Positions 10,556-20,751 of a stretch of 64,000 bases of DNA are shown here, one piece after another. Below the pieces are notes generated by a model that was not told where the DNA came from, made no database searches, and saw only the letters and a list, made by a program, of their open reading frames with translations. Every line of letters starts with the position of its first letter. Within the stretch, counting starts at the first letter, position 1. The position numbers and the translations under genes are program-made. The DNA comes from Tricholoma matsutake (Eukaryota > Basidiomycota > Agaricomycetes > Agaricales > Tricholomataceae), in assembly GCA_026075535.2 (NCBI GenBank), contig AP026539.1:6324001-6388000 (forward strand), written 5' to 3'.

Positions 10556-13500
10556 ATGGCTCCATCTCCTAAGCATCTATGTGCATGTGGTTGCGCTCTT
10601 CAGGTAACTCAGAAGGTTGAACTAGGACATCTGAATGGACAAAGATCAGCACTGTTGGCAGCCAATGTTCTTTCACAAAATTGTTTGTTATTATGCAGTC
10701 ATAAGCAAGCCTTCAAAGCACAACAAATGTCACCTGCTTGCTCTGCTGGAAAGCAGGAGCTCGTTGGTCACCCTGCACCAGCTCATCAAGCATTTTTGTC
10801 AAGAAAAGCTTCCCAGCCAGACAGACCTTCATCCAAAAATGAAAATCCCTCAGGTGAAACTGGAGAGGCATCTGTTGAATGCGACGACTTTTCTATGAGC
10901 GAGGCAGGGCCATCTGGGTTCCACCATGATTCTCCATCTGCGGTATCACCTTGCACCATCAACTCACAACACCTACCTCCTCGTTCTTCTCCAATGCCAT
11001 TCCCACCTGATCCAAATCACCTCCCATCTGCGGCATCACCTCGCACCATCAACTCACAACACATACCTCCTCATTCTTCTCCAATGCCATTCCCACCTGA
11101 TCCAGATCACCTCCCATCCACGGCATCACCTCGCACCATCAACTTACAACATCTACCTCCTCATTCTTCTCCAATGCCATTCCCACCTGATCCAGATCAC
11201 CTTCCTCCCTGTTCTTATCCAACGCCCTTACTGGATGATGCAGATGGCCATGATCAGTACAGCTTGTCAACGGCACGCCAATCCCACCGAATCATAGAGT
11301 GCATTGAGCAGATTGGTCAAGTATGTTGGGGAACCAACCATGTCCAGTTTCTTGAGCAGGAGGAGAGGGAGGAAGATGGGGATGAAGTGAGCATCACAGA
11401 AGAGAACTCAAACATGGAAGATGAAGAGGATGGAATGGGGTGTGATCATGATGAGCCTGATGAGCCTGGGGACGAAGAAGACATGCCGTTTGCTGAACCA
11501 GGCCAGGAAGGAATCTCAGTTTGGGACCTTCTTGGTGAGGGTTTTATGAAAGAGGTTGCAGAAATAGGTTGGCAACTTTTGGACTGATTCTAACTGTCTT
11601 TCTGATGTTTTTTTTCAGAAGGCAAACTTCTCGATGAAAGCGACTTAACCCTTCTGCATGCCTACACCCTTAAAGTTGAAGATGGTATCACAAATGCAAC
11701 TTTCAACAAATTTTGCTTTGCTTTCCCTCAAGCCCCACTCGACTCAATCAAGTCTACAGAGAAACGGGTGCAGTTCCTCTCAGGTTTTCAGCCCATATGC
11801 TACAGTTGTTGTCGTTCCTCATGTGTCTGTTATACTGGCCCATATGAGACCTTGCAGCAGTGCCTGAAATGTAAGGCTGATCGTTACAAAGCTGATGACA
11901 CAACCACACATTCATACTTTGAATATCTTCCCATCATCCTGTGTCTTCGGGCAATGGTAGCCAATTCTACCTATGCTAAAAAAATGCAATACTGGTCAAA
12001 CCATGTGTGCGATCCAACCAAGCTAACAGATATCCTTGATGGCACACATTACACCTCACTACTGGGGAAGTGCATCACCATTGGCAATGAAGAACTCCCC
12101 AAGTGGTTCTTCTCTGATCCTCGAGATATCGCACTCAGCTTGTTGACTGACAGTTTTTGCCCTTTCAAGCGTCGGAACAAGGCTGCTTGGCCACTCATTC
12201 TGTTCAATTACAATCTCCCTCCAGAAGAAAGGTTTCAAAAGAAAAATATCATTTCTCTTGGATCGATTCCCAAGAAACCCCTTGACTTGGATTCATTTTT
12301 GTGGCCGCTTGTCCAGGAATTTCTCCAGCTTGAAATTGGGGTCTCAGCATTTGATGCACTCTTGCAGTCAATTTTCACTCTCCATGCATATTTAATTGTC
12401 GTTTTTGGTGATATTCCAGCAGTCTTGTTGATTATGTGCATGAAGGGACATAACGCAATTGTTCCATGTCAAATGTGTGAAATTCGAGGGATCCACAAAC
12501 CTGGTGCAAAAACACATTATGTGCCCTTGGATCGTTCTTTCTTTCCAGGTGTTCAGGATTCATACAGCCCATCTGCTCTTCCGCTCTGCAATCATGCATC
12601 ATTCCTTGAACAAGCAGAGATAGTTCAATCCACTTCAACTAGCAAAGATTTCAATAAAATTTCCACAAAGTTTGGCATCAAAGGCATGCCATTGCTCAGT
12701 GCATTAAGCTCCCTCTCGTTTCCAACTTCATTCCCCTATGACTTCATGCATCTCATCTGGGTGAACCTGATTCCTAATCTGGTTCTCTTTTGGACTGGGA
12801 AATTCAAGGACCTGGATCACAATGGGCAGGACTATGTGATTATGAAAACTGTCTGGGAAGCAATTGGAGAGGCAACCTTTCAGGCTGGGGAAATGATTCC
12901 TGCTGCATTTGGGTCCTGCGTCCCTAATGTTGTGTTAGAGAAGGCGCATATGATTGCTGAAACCTATTCAATCTGGACATTATACCTTGCACCTGTGCTT
13001 CTTAAAGGCTGCTTCCTGGATGAACACTATTACAACCATTTTGTGAAACTCGTTTGACTGCTTACATGTTGCATTGACCTTGAAATTATGCATGAAGAAA
13101 TTGACGACCTGGACCAAAATTTCCAAAAGTGGGTTCAAGACTATGAGCGGTATGTGCTTCAACCTCTCACTTAGACGGAATTTTGTTTAATGGCTTGCCA
13201 GGTTCTACTGTCAAGATGATCCGGATTGTGTTTCATGCTGCCCACTCACTGTTCATGCCTTGCTGCATATTGCTCCAACCATCAGAGCTATGGGCCCAGT
13301 CTGGGCCTATTGGGCATTCCCAATGGAACGCTATTGTGGCGACGTCCTTCGCAACATCTGGAGTCGATGGTTCCCTTACTCAAGCATCAACAGATATGTT
13401 ACATTGCATGCACAGTTAACCCACATCACCCTTCTATACAATTTGGATGAGAAACTATGCCTTCAACCACCTGCATCTCATGACTGGAATTTGACACTGC

Positions 13501-14174
13501 CTTTATGTATGTCTTCCATCTCAACAAATCCACCAATTTACATTAGTTTTAGATCCGCTATATGTTCTTACTCCTTCAACGCAATCTGCTGAATCTATCA
13601 ACTGCTCTCTATGGATGAAACTTACTGCATCACTTGCAACTTGCTTTGATGTAACTGTCCAAACAATTCATTGGCTCATCCCAAAGGATTCCCAATTCAT
13701 TCAGTATGGCTGAGTATACCAGCTTGAGGGTGGGGATGTTATGCATGCTCGTGAGCTTAACTCACCTCAATCTGATAGCCAAGACATGTCATTCATCCGG
13801 GTATGTGTTGATGTATCTCTGATGCGGTACACATTGACAAGTTTCTATTTTAGTATCAACTTTTGGTTGATAAATTTGCTCATCAACGACGCCGAACATC
13901 TGAGTTTGAACTGCACGACTTCTATGGCCAACTACTTTGCCTTCTTATCATCAGCATTCCTGAGTCGCAAAATGACCGAGTGCAGCCCCAAACACTTGTC
14001 TATGCACTTATCAAGTCAGTTAAACTAATCGACTCCACCGCGGATGGGATCAAATATTATGAAAACTTCGGATCCATGGAATTTGTTGACCTCAACCAAG
14101 TGAAATGTGTCATTGGATGGATCATGGATCGTGGGAGGTGGGCTATTGTTGATTGCAGCACATCTTCTGCATGA
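10556..14174 (+). pseudogene. CACTA transposase, Tnp2-like, with two in-frame TGA
   Basis: Exons 10556-11567, 11619-13149, 13202-13506, 13547-13800 and 13854-14174 join in frame to about 1140 codons. The N-terminus has the cysteine pattern LCACGCALQ followed by a Pro/Ser-rich repeat and an acidic stretch. Family blocks follow: CYSCCRSSCVCYTG, FGDIPAVLLIMCMKGHNAIV, PCQMCEIRG, FPYDFMHLIWVNLIPNL, SIWTLYLAPVLL, GPVWAYWAFPMERYCG and, in the last exon, FYGQLLCLLI and DRGRWAIVD. These match basidiomycete CACTA transposases of the Tnp2 type, which bind the subterminal repeats and cut the element out. Two TGA codons break the frame (13055-13057 after HFVKLV and 13711-13713 after IQYG), both where I expect arginine. 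Apart from these it is collinear and complete. Confidence 0.85.
10936..11205 (+). repeat. Three 90-bp tandem repeats inside the transposase
   Basis: A 90-bp unit (30 codons) is repeated three times with few differences; GCACCATCAACT recurs at 10953, 11043 and 11133. It encodes a Pro/His/Ser-rich unit containing SSPMPFPPDP in the disordered N-terminal region. Confidence 0.9.
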
Positions 14175-14775
14175 CCACATGTTACATAGTTACTCCACAT
14201 TGTATTTGTATAGCTGTCTTAAATAAAGTTTCTTAGTTGTTTCTCAAAGCATTGAAAACATGCTGCCGAGTTTAAAAGCCAAAATTTGATGTAAGGCCTC
14301 GTCAAAAATTCACATTGTTGAGCTAGCCCAAAAGTGGTTGAAATTCCTGTTGTTGTCAAAGTGGGAAATCATCCCATCTATTTCAGCCCCTCATGGTATG
14401 TTATTCCACCTCACCAATTTGACATAAAAAGTAGAAATATACTGCATGTAAAATTCATACCTTAAATGGGTTGGAATCCAAACTGTCCTCTTAGATGAAA
14501 ATCATCCTAGACCAACTGTATGAAATTCCTATCATTGTCAAAGGTGAAAAAACATCCCATATATTTCAGTTGCTCATGGTATGATATTCCACCACACCAA
14601 CTTGGCATAAAAAGTAGAAATATACTATATATGAAATCAATACCTTAAGTGTTTGGAACATTGCAGTCAGAAAGTCATCCCAAATTCATCCACCCTTAAT
14701 TCATCCATATATATTATGAAATCAGGGTTTCCTAAACTAAACAAATGAAAAACAGGCCCTGCTGGGTTCACAGTG
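14175..14775. repeat. Right subterminal region of the CACTA element
   Basis: Non-coding, AT-rich. A segment of about 190 bp is repeated (around 14335-14480 and 14515-14660): both copies share CATAAAAAGTAGAAATATACT, TATTTCAG(C/T), CATGGTATG and ATTCCAC. It ends with the CACTA terminus at 14775. It contains GAAATTC and TTCATCC words also found in the left subterminal zone. Confidence 0.75.
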
Positions 14776-14784
14776 ACTCTTTCA

Positions 14785-15081
14785 CTGAGCCCCTGCAAAA
14801 AAAAAAGGAGTCAGTGTGGTGATTTCTGGTAGGAGTAATAAAATACAGAGATTGAACTGCACCCAGCTTTCACCACTTAGGCAACATTGATTACACTAGT
14901 CTCATCCCCATCTATTGTAGTGTGGGACCTTTGGTCTGGATCTGGGCAGAGATGTGTCAGAGTGTCAAAATATGGTGCAGAGATTGTACCAGAACCAGTG
15001 AGCAATAAATGGTTCCTCCTTCATGTTTGATGCATTCTTGGTATTTTGATTCTACACTGATCTGTCTGGACTGCAGGTCCC
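14785..15081. other. Spacer between the CACTA/copia-LTR relic and the next nest
   Basis: No gene, repeat or motif could be supported here. A run of ten A lies at about 14796-14805. Confidence 0.4.
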
Positions 15082-15114
15082 TGTTAGGGTGACACCCACT
15101 TATCTGCTAGCAAT
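15082..15114 (-). mobile_element. Antisense Gypsy-1-family LTR relic, left half
   Basis: TGTTAGGGTGACACCCACT at 15082 is the reverse complement of the 3' end of the Gypsy-1 LTR. It is cut off at 15114 by the 5' LTR of Copia-1. The homology resumes after the copia element at 27939-27999 (AAGAAG..., GGGGATTGATGG). The copia element therefore inserted into an older antisense LTR of the family that later also entered the copia element. Confidence 0.75.
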
Positions 15115-15455
15115 TGTTGGAGCATGCAATCCATGGTATCACGTTCATACATTTGTTTAGTTATTTATAGGACACTTTCATTCCTATGATCTCTTTCTTT
15201 ATTACTGTACCCGCTGCATGTTACAGTTTAGCCATATCACTTATACCTCATAGTTATGGATATCTTCCCTCAGACTTTGCCACTACCTTGAGTGGGCTGA
15301 GCTGAGGGGAGTATCCCTTTCTCTATATACTCATGAACATTATACTTACTCTATTACCTGTAGTCGTGTACTTTACAGGTAATCTACAGACTTTGCCACT
15401 ACCTTGAGTGGGCTGAGCTGAGTCGTGTACTTTACAGACTATACTCACTCTTTCA
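15115..15455 (+). repeat. Copia-1 5' LTR
   Basis: The 341-bp LTR starts TG and ends CA. A block containing CCTTGAGTGGGCTGAGCTGA occurs twice inside it (about 15274-15307 and 15389-15422). Between the two copies lies CTCTATATACTC, a plausible TATA region. The two LTRs of the element differ by a modest number of mostly transition differences. Confidence 0.95.
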
Positions 15456-15467
15456 GGTTATGGGCCC
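15456..15467 (+). promoter_or_regulatory. Copia-1 primer-binding site (half-tRNA initiator Met type)
   Basis: GGTTATGGGCCC follows the LTR directly. It is complementary to the anticodon stem-loop of eukaryotic initiator tRNA-Met (GGGCCCATAACC), not to a tRNA 3' end. This is the half-tRNA priming arrangement known from Drosophila copia. Confidence 0.75.
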
Positions 15468-15568
15468 TGCCCTTCCTTGAATTTCCAGAAAGCAAATCTC
15501 AAATTTATGCTCATTGATTTATCTATCTGTCCGATTCATCAATACACTCATTCACAATCATATTCTCA

Positions 15569-16933
15569 ATGTCTACACCTACCTCTGTCTCCATCAGTGA
15601 GTTCAGCTCTGCTGTTGACAAGCTCGATGCAGCCAGAAAGAACTGGGTTACATTCCAGTGCTGTTTCATCATCGCAGTGAAACAGAAGAGGGTCTTTGGG
15701 CACTTTGATGGTACTGCTACAAAACCCATGGTTTTGGACCCCCTACTGCAGTCAAAACAGTTGTGTTAGCCACATGGCAGGAGAAGGAGGACACAGCAAT
15801 GTACCTTTTATCACAGAAGCTGGCCGACTCAACCCTCACCAAATACATGTGGAAGAGCACCGTCACAGAGATGTGGTCAACAATAACCCTCGAGTTTATG
15901 CAAAAGAGCATGCTCGTATGCTCAAACATGCACTCGAAATTTATGGCCATGCGCTACACACCAGGGGCCTGAGCTGGACCGTGTTCATGTTGAATATGAG
16001 ATGCTCCTGAATGCAGATGTTGCAGTCACTGATAATGACTACTGCACCCTCATGATAAACTTCCTCCCATCCCACCTCGCATCCTTCGTCACCCAGATAT
16101 CTGCAAACATGAAGGCCATTGCAATGGTACAACATGCTGCTAGTGTGGCAAGCACAAGGACCCCCATTGCACCCTTGGACCCAAAGCTCCTGGAGATGTT
16201 GCCCAAATCCATGATGACCCTCATGTTGGAGGAGTATGATTGTCAGGCTGACAAGAAGACCTCCAAGTCCAAGGACACAGGTGTAGCAGCAAGCACAATA
16301 GCAAGCGAGAAACCAGGCTCAAAAATGGGTGGAGGCAAGAGTGGCAAAGGGAAAGGACCACAGAAGCCTAAAGGGGTCTGCTGGAACTGCAGCAGCAAGG
16401 GCCACAAGTCTGACATGTGCCTGACACCTAAGATGGACAAGAAGTCAAAGGACCAGAAATCCAATGACCCAAAGGGGAATGGAAAGCCAAAGCCTGGTGC
16501 CAGTTCCTCAAACACTGCTGCCAGCGCTACTCTCAATGAGGTCACAGGAGCATGGAGTGCATTCAATTTGTATGACAATCAATACGAGGACCCCGCCTAC
16601 AACAGATCACTGTGGGAACTCATTCTACCTCACAGCTTGCGCATCGTATCAGACAATGGCAACAATGATGATATCACCAACCCTGACATGCCTGACTTGA
16701 TCCCTCTGGAGCAATCTGACCAGGGAGTACATGCAACGATGAACATTACACTGTTGTCTTCCAAGTTGGCCACTGCTGCGACATGGATCTCAGGAACATA
16801 CCTGATGACAAGGACCCTGACACAGCTGGGATTCTTGAATTAGAGGAAGACAATGAAGAGTTGCCAGAAACTCACATTGCTGATTGGGTTGCCAATCACA
16901 TAGCCACTGTTAGCACTGATGGGAAGGATGACA
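15569..16933 (+). pseudogene. Copia-1 gag
   Basis: Starts MSTPTSVSISEFSSAVDKLD with the motif NWVTFQCCFIIAVKQKRVFG typical of copia gag (UBN2-like) proteins. Two frameshifts (near 15740 and 15960) force the reading through three frames. The nucleocapsid zinc knuckle is intact: CWNCSSKGHKSDMC (CX2CX4HX4C) at about 16380-16420, in a Lys/Gly-rich context. The frame continues into pol (ELPETHIADWVANHI) up to the target site of MITE-1 at 16941. Confidence 0.85.
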
Positions 16934-16941
16934 ATCCTTTT

Positions 16942-17737
16942 TAGTGTTCACAGGTCCAGTCCATAGGACTGAAAAAAAGACTGAAACTGGACTGAATTGG
17001 ACTGGAAAAGACTGGACCAGAGGTCTATTTATGGACCAGTCTTTTGAAGTCCAGTTGCTGGTCTTTCATTTTAAAAAATATAGTAGGACCAATGAAAAAC
17101 TGGTTTAAACCGGTTGCAACTGGTCTTTTGTCCCAAGGTGTGTTTGACCTTACTCCCACACATATTTACATCATTTTCGGTCCCTGAATCATCAAAAACA
17201 GTTCAGAATTGGTTGAGATATGACCAAAAACATTTTTGTACAAGTATTTTGTTGTATCAGAGCATTGCTTATTACCTGAGGTATTTTTTTTTGTACAGCT
17301 ATATGACATCATAAATATAAAAACAACACACTGAACCATCTGTACCATGTAATTTTATTGATGCAACAGCCCAAATGAGTTGTGACTACAAACTACAAAC
17401 CACAACTTGAATGCATGTCCTTTCAGTTTTAGGCTTTTAGCCATATCTCAGTCAAATCTTGGTAGAAGTTGGACCAGTCTATGGGGAATTACAATATCTA
17501 TCCATTAATTTAATGTATATAAGGTACTGATCATAATTCTTGAGATAAGTATGGGTTATTTCCTACGAAAAATTTTATGACAAAAGACCGGTCCGAACCA
17601 GTCTTTCTTTGGTCCATGGACTGATTATGACGGGTCCTAAAGGGTCCGGTTGCAGTCCCCCAATGTCTGGGTCGGTCCTAGACCAGTTGCCCCATTTGGA
17701 AATCAAAAACCAGACTGGACTGGACCTTTAAACACTA
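16942..17737. mobile_element. hAT-like MITE-1 inside Copia-1
   Basis: A 796-bp non-coding insertion with terminal inverted repeats starting TAGTGTTCACAGGTCCAGTC; the right end reads GGACTGGACCTTTAAACACTA. The 8-bp target duplication ATCCTTTT lies at 16934-16941 and 17738-17745. TIR start, 8-bp duplication and lack of coding capacity fit a non-autonomous hAT element. Both subterminal regions are crowded with GGACCAGTC / GACTGG words in both orientations, as in hAT transposase-binding regions. Confidence 0.85.
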
Positions 17738-17745
17738 ATCCTTTT

Positions 17746-19870
17746 GGCCCAATGGATGTGCCAGCGCTAGTTGCTGAGTGGGACATGGTATGGGGCAAAC
17801 CCTTTCACGCATCGTTGAGAACCCTTGCCATGATGGCATCACCACCTGCCTATTTGAGGGGTCAGATATGTGACTTATATGATTCAGGTGCTAGTCACCA
17901 TATGACACCAATCAGAGAGGACTTTGTAGAATTTCAGTCCACCACACTGAAGACCCTGACTGCTGCCAATCAGCAGGAATTCCACTCAGGTGGAATAGGG
18001 GATGCACTCATATCCATCCCTAATGGTCGCACCACCACTACAATCTGCCTCACCTCCGTTCTATATACTCCATCTATCGGCATAACCCTAGTATTGGTTA
18101 GATGCATTGACGATGCTGGGTATATGTGCTTATTTGGTAACAGACGCTGTGAAATTCACAGGAGTGATGGGGAGCTGGTTGGTGTTATACCAAAGAGACA
18201 GGCTCTGTATCGGGTTATCAGAGATGTTGAGAAGCCATCTGCACATGCTGTGAAACCTACTGAAATCACGGTGATGGATTTACACTGTTGCATGGGCCAT
18301 ATCACACCTCGTGCTGCTCATGAACTAGTCACAAAAGGGTTGGTGACAGGCTTGAAGATTATCCCTTCCAAAGAGCCTGAGGAATGTGAAGCATGCATCA
18401 AAGCAAAACTGACACACCAAGAAATCCCTAAAGTCCACCAGGGCGAGAGGGCAACCAGATTTGGTGAAGAAGTTTGGTCAGACATGTGGGGACCACCAAA
18501 ATTTGCTACGGTAGGTGGGCGAAAGTATTTCATTAGCTTCATGGATGATCATAGCTGATGGACAACTGTATACCTACTTCAGACAAAGGACATCCTCGAG
18601 GCATACAAGGCATTCAAGGCATAGGTTGAGAAACACCTCAATGTCAGGATTGCATGCCTGCATTCTGACTGTGGTGGGGAGTACATGTCGATGGAGCTAA
18701 TTGCCTACCTCGACAGCAAGGGGACAATGAGGAAGCTCACAGTCCATGACACACCAGAGCAGAATGGTGTTTCTGAGTGACTAAATTGCACATTAATGGA
18801 GAAAGTTCAAGCTATGCTTTGGGCTGCCAGCTTACCTTGATTTCTGTGGGGGAGGCACTCCTACATGCAGTATTTTTGAAAAATTGCACGTCCACCAAGG
18901 CTTTAAATGGTCGGACCCCCTATGAAGTTGTCAATCAGAAGCCACCTGATCTCTGAGATCTCCCTGAATGGGGTTGCAAAGTGTGGGTCCACAACGAGAA
19001 GACAGAAAAGGTTGGCACCCAGGCAAAAGAAGGCCATTGGGTTGGTTATGATGACATGAGTGCTGCACACAGAATCTATTGGGCCAACAAGAAGTCAGTG
19101 GGAGTAGAGAGAAATGTGAAGTTCTCAGTCACTTACAAAGTTACCCCTCACGATGAGGAGGTTCTGCTTGGGGGGAGGATGCCAAATTGGACGAGCCCAC
19201 CACTTCAAAGCCAACAACTTCAACACCACCTGATCCACCCACTCCCACACCTGTCAATGAACCTGAGAGATGCCCCACTTGCACCCAAAAATCCTCACAG
19301 TATGTCAAGGACATCCAATCTGGGAAAGGAAGTGCCCTGGGTTTGAAAAACCAGCATGTCCTGCCCCATGGGATGACAGTACCAGAAGCAACTATTGAGG
19401 AAGTCGCAGATGATGAGAACGCGAATGGTCAGGGGGAGCTTGTGGAGGAAATCCCTGGTGTAGCAATGGCAGCCAAGATGGCTGAGGCTCGTGGGTTGGA
19501 GCCAAGAAACCTCACAGAGGCAAAAAGAAGTCCAGACTGGGCTAGATGGCATGAGGCGATGGAGGTTGAACGCACAGTCCTGGAGAAGTTTGGGACATGG
19601 CATCTCAAAAAACCCCCACCCAATGCAAACATTGTAGGATGCCATTGGACATTTGTCATAAAGCGGGATGCCACTGGGGCAACTGTGTGCTACCGTGCAC
19701 ATCTTGTCACCCAGGGATTTTCCCAGATACCTGGAGTTGGTTTCTTTGAGACATATGCACCAGTGGCGAAGATGGCATCCATGCGCATCTTATTTGCCAT
19801 GGCTGCCTGCCACAATTTCGAGATCCACCAAGTCGATGTCAAAGGTGCCTATTTGAATGGTGAATTTGAA
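17746..19870 (+). pseudogene. Copia-1 pol, part 1: protease, integrase, start of RT
   Basis: The aspartic protease active site is LYDSGASHHMTP. The GAG-pre-integrase zinc region shows LHCCMGHITPRAAHELV and ECEACIKAK. Integrase starts WSDMWGPPKF and includes CLHSDCGGEYM and TPEQNGVSE. RT begins in WARWHEAMEVERTVLEKFGT and HQVDVKGAYLNGEFEEG, which carries the first catalytic Asp. In-frame stops are TGA at 18556, 18778, 18838 and 18954 and TAG at 18622; at 18778 the family has arginine. The frame is cut at 19875 by the solo LTR/Gypsy-1 insertion. Confidence 0.9.
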
Positions 19871-19879
19871 GAAGGTGTT

Positions 19880-20281
19880 TGTTAGGAAACCACCCCATTA
19901 CCTAATAAAATTTCATTTTTATTTTATTATGTCAAATTATGCTACATGATGCCAAATTACACTACACTTTGATAGCATGAGAATTTTATTTCGCATGCAT
20001 CAAAATGTACGTGCATGTATGAGTGCATCGGTAACAGCAATGTACAATATGTGTAACATAGTATATAAACCCTAAATATATGCCTAGGGGACCCCAGTTG
20101 TGTTCTCTTAGGTATTCCACCTACGTTTTTGGCGTGAAAGGCCTTTGTCAACAAACTTACCTATTGATAACCCCTTGCATCAAAACCATCAATTCCCCCA
20201 TCACGAGTGTGGATCCTGCCCCCTTCTTGTAGAGAGAACCCGCACGGTCTTAGCTAGCAGATAGTGGGTGTCACCCTAACA
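19880..20281 (+). repeat. Gypsy-1 5' LTR with TATA box and inferred start site
   Basis: The 402-bp LTR contains TATATAAA at 20062-20069. About 30 bp downstream lies CAGTTGTGTTCT (20095-20106), the exact reverse complement of the primer-binding site that follows the LTR. This places the RNA start near 20095. The same LTR type is present as an antisense relic at 15082-15114/27939-27999. Confidence 0.85.
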
Positions 20282-20283
20282 GA

Positions 20284-20295
20284 AGAACACAACTG
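20284..20295 (+). promoter_or_regulatory. Gypsy-1 self-priming primer-binding site
   Basis: AGAACACAACTG begins 2 nt after the LTR end and pairs over 12 nt with 20095-20106 of its own LTR. This is the Tf1-type self-primer arrangement. I see no match to a tRNA 3' end (no TGG start). Confidence 0.7.
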
Positions 20296-20751
20296 CCCAT
20301 ATCAGTGCACCTTCTCTTACTTGCGCATACATCATTGTTTCACCGTGCCACATCTGATTACTCACCCTTTCGGCATGAGCCAGAAGTACTTGTATATACA
20401 TAATCTACCTTTTCTTTTGTAAGCTGACACCAGGCCTCGCCTTACATTGTGACTGCTAGTGATCGAGAGACAGCGCTCATCATTAGGACAGCTGCAACCA
20501 GACAACTGATCAGATCTGGTTTAGTTACAATTTACATTACTCTATTCGGACGACTATTTTAGTTACAAGCTGAATTCAGCGATATCTCCAAGATCAGGCA
20601 CTGTTGGAAGGGTTATTGATCTGAAGTGTCAAAATAGGCACCTGATGAATGACGAATGATTGACGAACCTTGATGAACCTTATCATGTGACCAAGAAAAT
20701 TGCTGAGCACTATTTCTGAAAACCCCTAAATTCTTTATTCACTCTGCGCGA
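20296..20751. other. Gypsy-1 leader; gag missing
   Basis: This 456-bp stretch between primer site and protease contains no open frame with gag motifs or a zinc knuckle. It is unique, moderately AT-rich sequence. The deletion point must lie just before the protease, since protease codons begin near 20752 (EPEITLTVG). Confidence 0.6.

Larger units (their letters stand above)
3489..14775 (+). mobile_element. CACTA (EnSpm/CMC) DNA transposon, 11.3 kb
   Basis: The left end reads CACTGTGGACCC and the right end, reverse-complemented, CACTGTGAACCC. The similarity extends imperfectly for about 23 bp. The flanking trinucleotide ACT is duplicated (3486-3488 and 14776-14778), matching the 3-bp target duplication of the superfamily. 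The copia LTR sequence closes up when the element is removed. Inside are a Tnp2-like transposase (10556-14174) and three further genes (4116-5490 minus, 6185-6664 plus, 7043-9024 minus). Both subterminal zones are AT-rich and carry dispersed short repeats such as GAAATTCAT. The terminus is CACTG rather than CACTA. Internal TGA stops in the transposase suggest this copy is inactive. Confidence 0.85.

Noticed and set aside
10556..14174. KDZ-type (Kyakuja/Dileera/Zisupton) transposase
   Set aside because: The blocks FPYDFMHLI, SIWTLYLAP and GPVWAYWAFPMERYCG and the CACTG ends with 3-bp TSD fit Tnp2/CACTA; no CxC motif typical of KDZ was seen.
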